Assembly: GCA_012064415.1 (NCBI GenBank)
Contig: SSNU01000064.1
Span: 367,327 to 431,326, forward strand
Direction of reading: 5' to 3'
Length of the DNA: 64,000 bases
Origin: Gyrodactylus bullatarudis
Lineage: Eukaryota; Platyhelminthes; Monogenea; Gyrodactylidea; Gyrodactylidae
Positions 59,001 through 64,000 of this stretch are shown here, one piece after another. Made by a program: the position numbers and the translations under genes. Under the pieces are notes generated by a model. The model searched no databases, was not told the DNA's origin, and was given only the letters and a program-made list of their open reading frames with translations. Numbering within the stretch: the first letter of the stretch is position 1; every line of letters begins with the position of its first letter.

Positions 59001-62000
59001 GCATGTAGTTCTTTGCGACTCTAAAAAGTTATTTAATCCAATGAGAAATAATGACTCATCACAGAGTGTTTTTAAGATTACTCACAGAAATAATGTAGAT
59101 ACGCGATTCTTTTCAATCTAAAAATAATCTTAGTTAACTTTATCAAATTTTTCTTCGGCTAGCTTTATGATTGATAAAACTTAATTCAGTATTGTCGAAA
59201 GGGTCTATGAATTACAAAACACTCACGCTAAGACCATTCATGCAAGACTTGAGACTGGTCTCATAACTTTGGCGTAGCATATATGATTTGGCTAAAAGTT
59301 CCCAGTATAACCTGAGTAAAATAAATTTGATAAAAAATAAATTATGAGTTTAATAAATAGAATGAACGAACGGATTTTTCGAGTCACTTAAGACAAGCTT
59401 TTGGAAGCATTGAACACTAGTAACATCATCGAATATTTGAAGACAGGCTAAACCATATGTCCGCCACATAACTTCAGTAAATCGACTAGAATCGATATCT
59501 TGATAAAGGTTCACTACAGCCTCCTAGAAATTAAAAAATTATAGCTTCCAGCACAATTGAAAGATCGAAGAGAAACTTACAAAGTTCTTATATTCGCATA
59601 GAATCATGGCAAACTCGTGTGTCAGCTCCGGGGAGATAGGCATTAACTCGTAGGCTTTTTCATAATTTTCCAATGATTTTCTGTATATTGAAAATTTAAT
59701 CGTATTAAATTCTTTGAGAATAGACTGCTGAGTTATAAGTTATAACTTCAAACCATATTTTATTAAAGTTTCAGTTATCGAACTGGTCCTTAAATTGCTT
59801 CAAATTATACAGCTTGGAAAATTCCAGGACTACTCAATTTTGAATAGCCTGCTTCAAAAAAAATATCTTGTCATACTGGCAAAGGATAGTCTGAGACAAC
59901 TAACTTTTTCTACTACACATAGAATCTAAAAATTAAAAACCTCTGAATTCTCGGAAATGATGCGAGATTTTTTACTTATTTGAGACATAATCCCCAATTT
60001 GATGTAGGCCAATGAGTAGAGCACCAAAAAAGTGAAAAACACTAAAATTCATAAAGAGGGATAGATTCAGAAATTTACTACAATATTAAACTGACTACTC
60101 ATTATTAAATTTTAAATTAACCATGCATCTTTTGAATAGCCATAAAAATACACGTTTATCATCTAAGGAAATCAATACTTCGCCAATAAATGTGAGCCAA
60201 TCAAAGAGATACAATGATTTTATACATGGATATATGCAAAACTAGGGTACAAACGGGGGTTTAAGCCTATCAGAATGACATTAGCAAGTTATATGTAATT
60301 CTCTGATAAAATCAAAGTAGCATCCAGTTGCAAATTTGGTGCTCTATAGTAATAACAACAAGTACATAGTAGACATTTATTGTCTATTCCCAAAAATATG
60401 ACTAGAATTGCACAAAACTCATAACTCACCCATGTTCATTAATGACTTTGTAGAATTTTCCCATGAGATAGTAAGCCGCAAAGTAATTTGGATCATGTTC
60501 CATTGACTTTTTCAGTATGACTGGGATATCTTGGTCTAATGTTTTGAAAGATTACAACATCATTATTCAGTCTATATTATTCCATGTGCAATAGAGCTTA
60601 CTGTAATCTTGAGGATCTTCAAGAAAGAGGAGGTATGCCAAGAGATACAACTCTCTGGCTGTAGGCCAATAGGATTGACTTCGCTTCCCTGAGCCTGAAC
60701 TGACACCAGATGGTATATTTTCAGTAAATCTTTTATTGAACCAGGCAAGGAGTCGTGATATTTCCTCTTTTGTGTTTATCTTCAAGTTAACTGAAATTTA
60801 AAAATTCTATATTATGTACATGTCTAAGAAATAAACTCTGGAACTTTAGGTTTAATATTTCCGCAAGACAAAAAATTAATAAATTTCAAAATGAAAGTTA
60901 GGGGGACCAACTTTTCTTGGAGAACTCTTGGTTCTTGATAAAGACGAGGATGAGTATGAATATTCTCATGGCAGCCGGGTCAGAATACTTTTCCGGGTAG
61001 AGCATTTTTGGAGAGGAAATTGCATTAAAAGACTCAAGGAAATCATTTATATCAGCTGTATTCCAATGGTACAATGTAAAGTTAATTCTACCAGCGACAA
61101 ACCAGCACTCGGCAATTAATGGCTTCAACTCAATTGGCAAATTCTGAAATGATGTAGATGAAAGTAAGAGGACCACAAGATTTTCAAAAGTTTTGTTGAA
61201 TCTCAACATTTAAAACTTCACTATTTTCTATTGGCACTACTTGAAAAGGAATTTCAATTGTAATTTACTTTAATAAAGTAGGGAAAATGAATGATAGGTA
61301 GATGATTAAAACTTGATGAAAATTTGAGTTCATGTCGAATATTTAAAAATAGATAAATGAGCGATTAATATTGGCTGATGAAATTTCTTTAATGTTTACT
61401 CACCATAATCAACTGTATATATTGATGGATGAATAATAGTTCATGATACTCAATAAAATAATTCTAATAATCTTACCAGTTGAGTGTAAGCAGCTGTACA
61501 TGCCATAGCGGCGCTTTCAGAGAAATCTTTCAAATTCGAATCAGAGGCATTCACCATCAAAAGTTGTATAGACCATCTTAGTAGTTCTTCTTTTAAATCT
61601 TGAATATAGCGTAATGGAGATCTTGCTGGTCGCAATTCAAAGGGTGGATCAAATTCAATTAGCTGACAATTTTTAACATCTTTTTGCGTTTCAATGTGAA
61701 CACGATTGATGTGATTCAAGACTGAATGCAATAAGAAATTAACTTACCCTTTCTTATAAGGTAGTCGCATTGATTAAAGTCTCTCAAATTGAAAGCAATC
61801 AAAGCAGCAAGACAATAGAGGATGGGTTCAGAAATATCATTATTATTGATCCAGATATTCGTCTGAGTGATATCATAGAGAATTTTCTTTAAGAGGTCAC
61901 GAAACGTGTCAGCATCTTTACGATCGCAAGATAGAGCATCATATATTCTTAGAGAAATCTTTGCTAGATTTATTGAAGTTGAGAGGAAATCATAACTTTC

Positions 62001-62793
62001 AACCAGAGATGACTCTGCATTTGTTAGAAGCAATTCAAGCTTTGTTACCAAGTCGTTCTTTCCAGTGGAATGTAAAAAAGGAGTCATGATATCTGGAAAA
62101 TAAATATTTTGATAAAAAATGAAAGGGCATAATTTACAGATGTCAATCAATAATAATTGCAAATCGACTTTCAGTAAAAATATTAACTTATGCACATCGA
62201 ATAAATGATAATATAGACTTACACAAAAGCTTTTCAGTATTTGCTCTTATCATAATATCAAGTGAGTAAGCATGATTAGGATTTGCCTCAAACGCAGAAG
62301 TAGCAATATCAACGAGAGGTCTGTACAGACGAGGTACCTCAATTCGATAGGTTACAATCGTTTTAAGGAATATTTCAACGTAATAAGGTCTCTTCTGGGG
62401 TGGTAAATTTCTAGAATGATTATAAAAAAGTACAATAATTTTAAATATTTACAATTTCGATTCAGAGATTAGCTTATAAACTGAATGTATTATATTGAAG
62501 TAATATTTGTCAGTGTCTTGCATGAAAACTGATACGAGACCGAGCCAAACTTGAAGAGAATCGTTCTTTAACTTTAATGCATGATTCAAATGACGAAGGG
62601 ACTCATCATAATTTCTCAATTTTTCATGGGAAGCAGACAAAAGAATGAGAAAATTCAAGTTTTTTTCTTCTGAATTATCAACTTTCTAGAAATAATACAT
62701 GATAGAACTCACATTCAATACTTCAATGGCTCCTTCATAGTTTTGAGCAGTAAAAAAATTCTTTGCCGACTTGATACAATCTTTTATATTCAT
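56005..62793 (-). CDS. SKIC3: Superkiller complex TPR scaffold SKI3 (TTC37)
   Basis: Scaffold of the SKI complex, which feeds mRNA to the cytoplasmic exosome. Many-exon gene. First exons, all in consistent phase: 62713-62793, 62453-62685, 62223-62410, 61748-62092, 61478-61721; last exons end ...STFPL (to 56182) and 56005-56127 (LINLVLEMLPINQLMKLKRQ to the stop). The N-terminus IKDCIKSAKNFFTAQNYEGA, then RNYDESLRHLNHALKLKNDS and LQVWLGLVSVF, follows the family's first TPRs. Near 60.5-59.2 kb, YYLMGKFYKVINEHG, then SLENYEKAYELMPISPE, MWRTYGLACLQIF and RLYWELLAKSYMLRQSYETS match the central TPR array in order. The sequence is diverged, so the assignment rests on this order plus length. IFT139 (TTC21) and CTR9 were considered and fit worse. 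The middle exon borders were not all solved. Confidence 0.8.
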
Positions 62794-63033
62794 AATTTGA
62801 ACGTAAAAATCGAAATTTGATAGTATTAATTATTATATTTCAATAAGAAGACGAATTGAAAGAAAATTTAAGTGTTATTGTATTTCAATAAGATGTATCA
62901 GATGTAAATTTCTTGAAATATTGGATAGCTAAAACAAAAAATGTTAAATTGATGTGAGAGTTTTAAAAATATTTTTGGCAATTCTTTGTAATTCACGTTT
63001 ATATAACAGTTATTCTATTCAATCTTGTGAATA
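62794..63033. promoter_or_regulatory. Shared SKI3/PRMT5 divergent upstream region
   Basis: 240 bp between the two start codons, so both core promoters lie here. AT-rich; CTTGAAATATTGG near 62912 and several T-runs, but no motif I can name with confidence. Function is inferred from the layout. Confidence 0.5.
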
Positions 63034-64000
63034 ATGGCTAAAAACCTTTGTGGATTACAACTTTCTGATGATAGTCCATTCCCTACAGAATTAGAATTCG
63101 CCTATGAAATGGGGTAATCGATTTTTCACTGACATATTTCTAGATTTTCCTTTGTTGGTAAACATTTATTTCTCCCCAATTCATCTGGAACTATATCTGA
63201 ACTCCCTACTATTAATACTAAGCAAATAATTGGTAAAGATGGTGAATCTTGTTCAAATGCTATTGTTGGACATGTTCCTGATTCGATTGATGTTGATTCC
63301 AGTGTTACTGATGTAAAACAAAAATCAGAGGTGGCTCTTTTACTCAATCTGAGATATGCTGGATATTTATCTTTACCTGCCATAACTTATTGTATCAGAA
63401 GTGGGAATGTTTCCAATTTAGCCAGACTTGTAGTTACCTTCATTGGACAAGAGCACAGTTATAGTAGAGTAAGTTTTTAAATATATCAAATTAAATTATT
63501 TTAACCTAATCTATAAATACAGTTTTGGTTCTTGTTTCCTTTCGGCAATAATACCACTGAAAATCCCCAAAAATCTGATTTATGCTTTAAAAGTATACTT
63601 GACGTCCAAGCTGACCCCAAAGATGTCTGGTCTTGGTGGATTTCTCTATCAGCCCTAACATATGATGTTCATGAGAATATATCTGCTGGTTTAGTTTTGT
63701 GTGAAAATTTGCCCAGTGATCCTCATATCATTGATAATTGGCTGAGTGCACCTGTTGCCTGTCTCTATATACCAACCTGTTTATTTTCAAAGAATTCAAA
63801 AGGATATCCTGTATTATCTAAGGCCCATCAATCTATCATTAAGAGATTTTTCAATCTTAAAGTTCAAGTTGTTCTCACTGGTCCATGTCATGACGAGAGA
63901 GGCTATGTGATTTACAGACAATATATTTATTGGCTCCACAAAAATAGAGAAACTGCCGAGTTATCCCTTGCAGAATACTCAAAAGGCCATGAAGATACTC
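63034..64000 (+). CDS. PRMT5: Protein arginine methyltransferase 5, 5' part
   Basis: Makes symmetric dimethylarginine on histones and Sm proteins, working with MEP50/WDR77. Only the N-terminal TIM-barrel region is in the window; the gene runs off the right edge before the catalytic Rossmann domain. Exons 63034-63113, 63144-63468 and 63523 onward, with consistent phase. The start MAKNLCGLQLSDDSPFPTEL is followed by VALLLNLRYAGYLSLPAI, NVSNLARLVVTFIGQEHSYS, then FWFLFPFG, WSWWISLSALTYDVHENISA, LPSDPHIIDNWLSAPVACLY, IPTCLFSKNSKGYPVLSKAH and QVVLTGPCHDERGYVIYRQY. The order matches human PRMT5 residues of the same region. The first intron is 30 nt. Confidence 0.95.

Noticed and set aside
56005..62793. 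IFT139 (TTC21) or CTR9 for the TPR gene
   Set aside because: The N-terminal and central TPR order and motif spacing follow SKI3/TTC37; the IFT139 and CTR9 N-termini do not match.
1..64000. tRNA, rRNA, CRISPR arrays, bacterial operons
   Set aside because: None seen; the window is spliced animal DNA.

Overview
This is a stretch of AT-rich nuclear DNA from an invertebrate animal. It holds six spliced protein-coding genes of conserved animal families, with GT-AG introns throughout, and many mobile elements: Tc1-like, pogo/Tigger-like and mariner-like DNA transposons, Penelope-like elements (PLEs), LINE fragments and foldback MITEs. I cannot name the species. The most unusual clue is a set of extremely short introns (23-31 nt). 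Dicyemid mesozoans are known for highly shortened introns, but that is a lead, not an identification.

Layout: the genes alternate strictly in strand. BLTP3/SHIP164-like lipid-transfer protein (minus, 42655 to 1385); dynactin p150/DCTN1 (plus, 42754-50445); LIM-domain-binding protein LDB/Chip (minus, 53225 to 50883); the Hsp90 co-chaperone CDC37 (plus, 54716-55927); SKI3/TTC37 TPR scaffold (minus, 62793 to 56005); PRMT5 (plus, from 63034 and running off the right edge). BLTP3 and DCTN1 start codons lie 98 bp apart head to head, SKI3 and PRMT5 240 bp apart. CDC37 and SKI3 converge with 77 bp between stop codons. I solved the complete exon chains of DCTN1, LDB and CDC37; each gives a continuous frame (1346, 678 and 367 aa). 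There is no common pathway: these are housekeeping genes for lipid transfer, motor cargo, transcription, kinase folding, RNA decay and arginine methylation.

The left two thirds (1.4-42.6 kb) is one gene, BLTP3, whose introns are swollen by transposons, while the right third is compact. Within the BLTP3 introns are two Tc1-like elements, a pogo-like element with perfect 129-bp terminal inverted repeats, a LINE fragment, three PLE fragments, a mariner helix-turn-helix fragment and several MITEs.

The most notable non-coding signal is a group of type I hammerhead ribozyme motifs, known from PLEs, at five places (about 19.0, 20.0, 32.1, 44.4 and 45.0 kb). Each has a perfectly paired but different stem I, so the pairing covaries. 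One pair sits as inverted copies in a DCTN1 intron. At the PLE near 32-33.8 kb, an inverted copy of the 3' region begins exactly at the nucleotide that follows the predicted ribozyme cleavage site. I saw no tRNA, rRNA, CRISPR or viral sequence.
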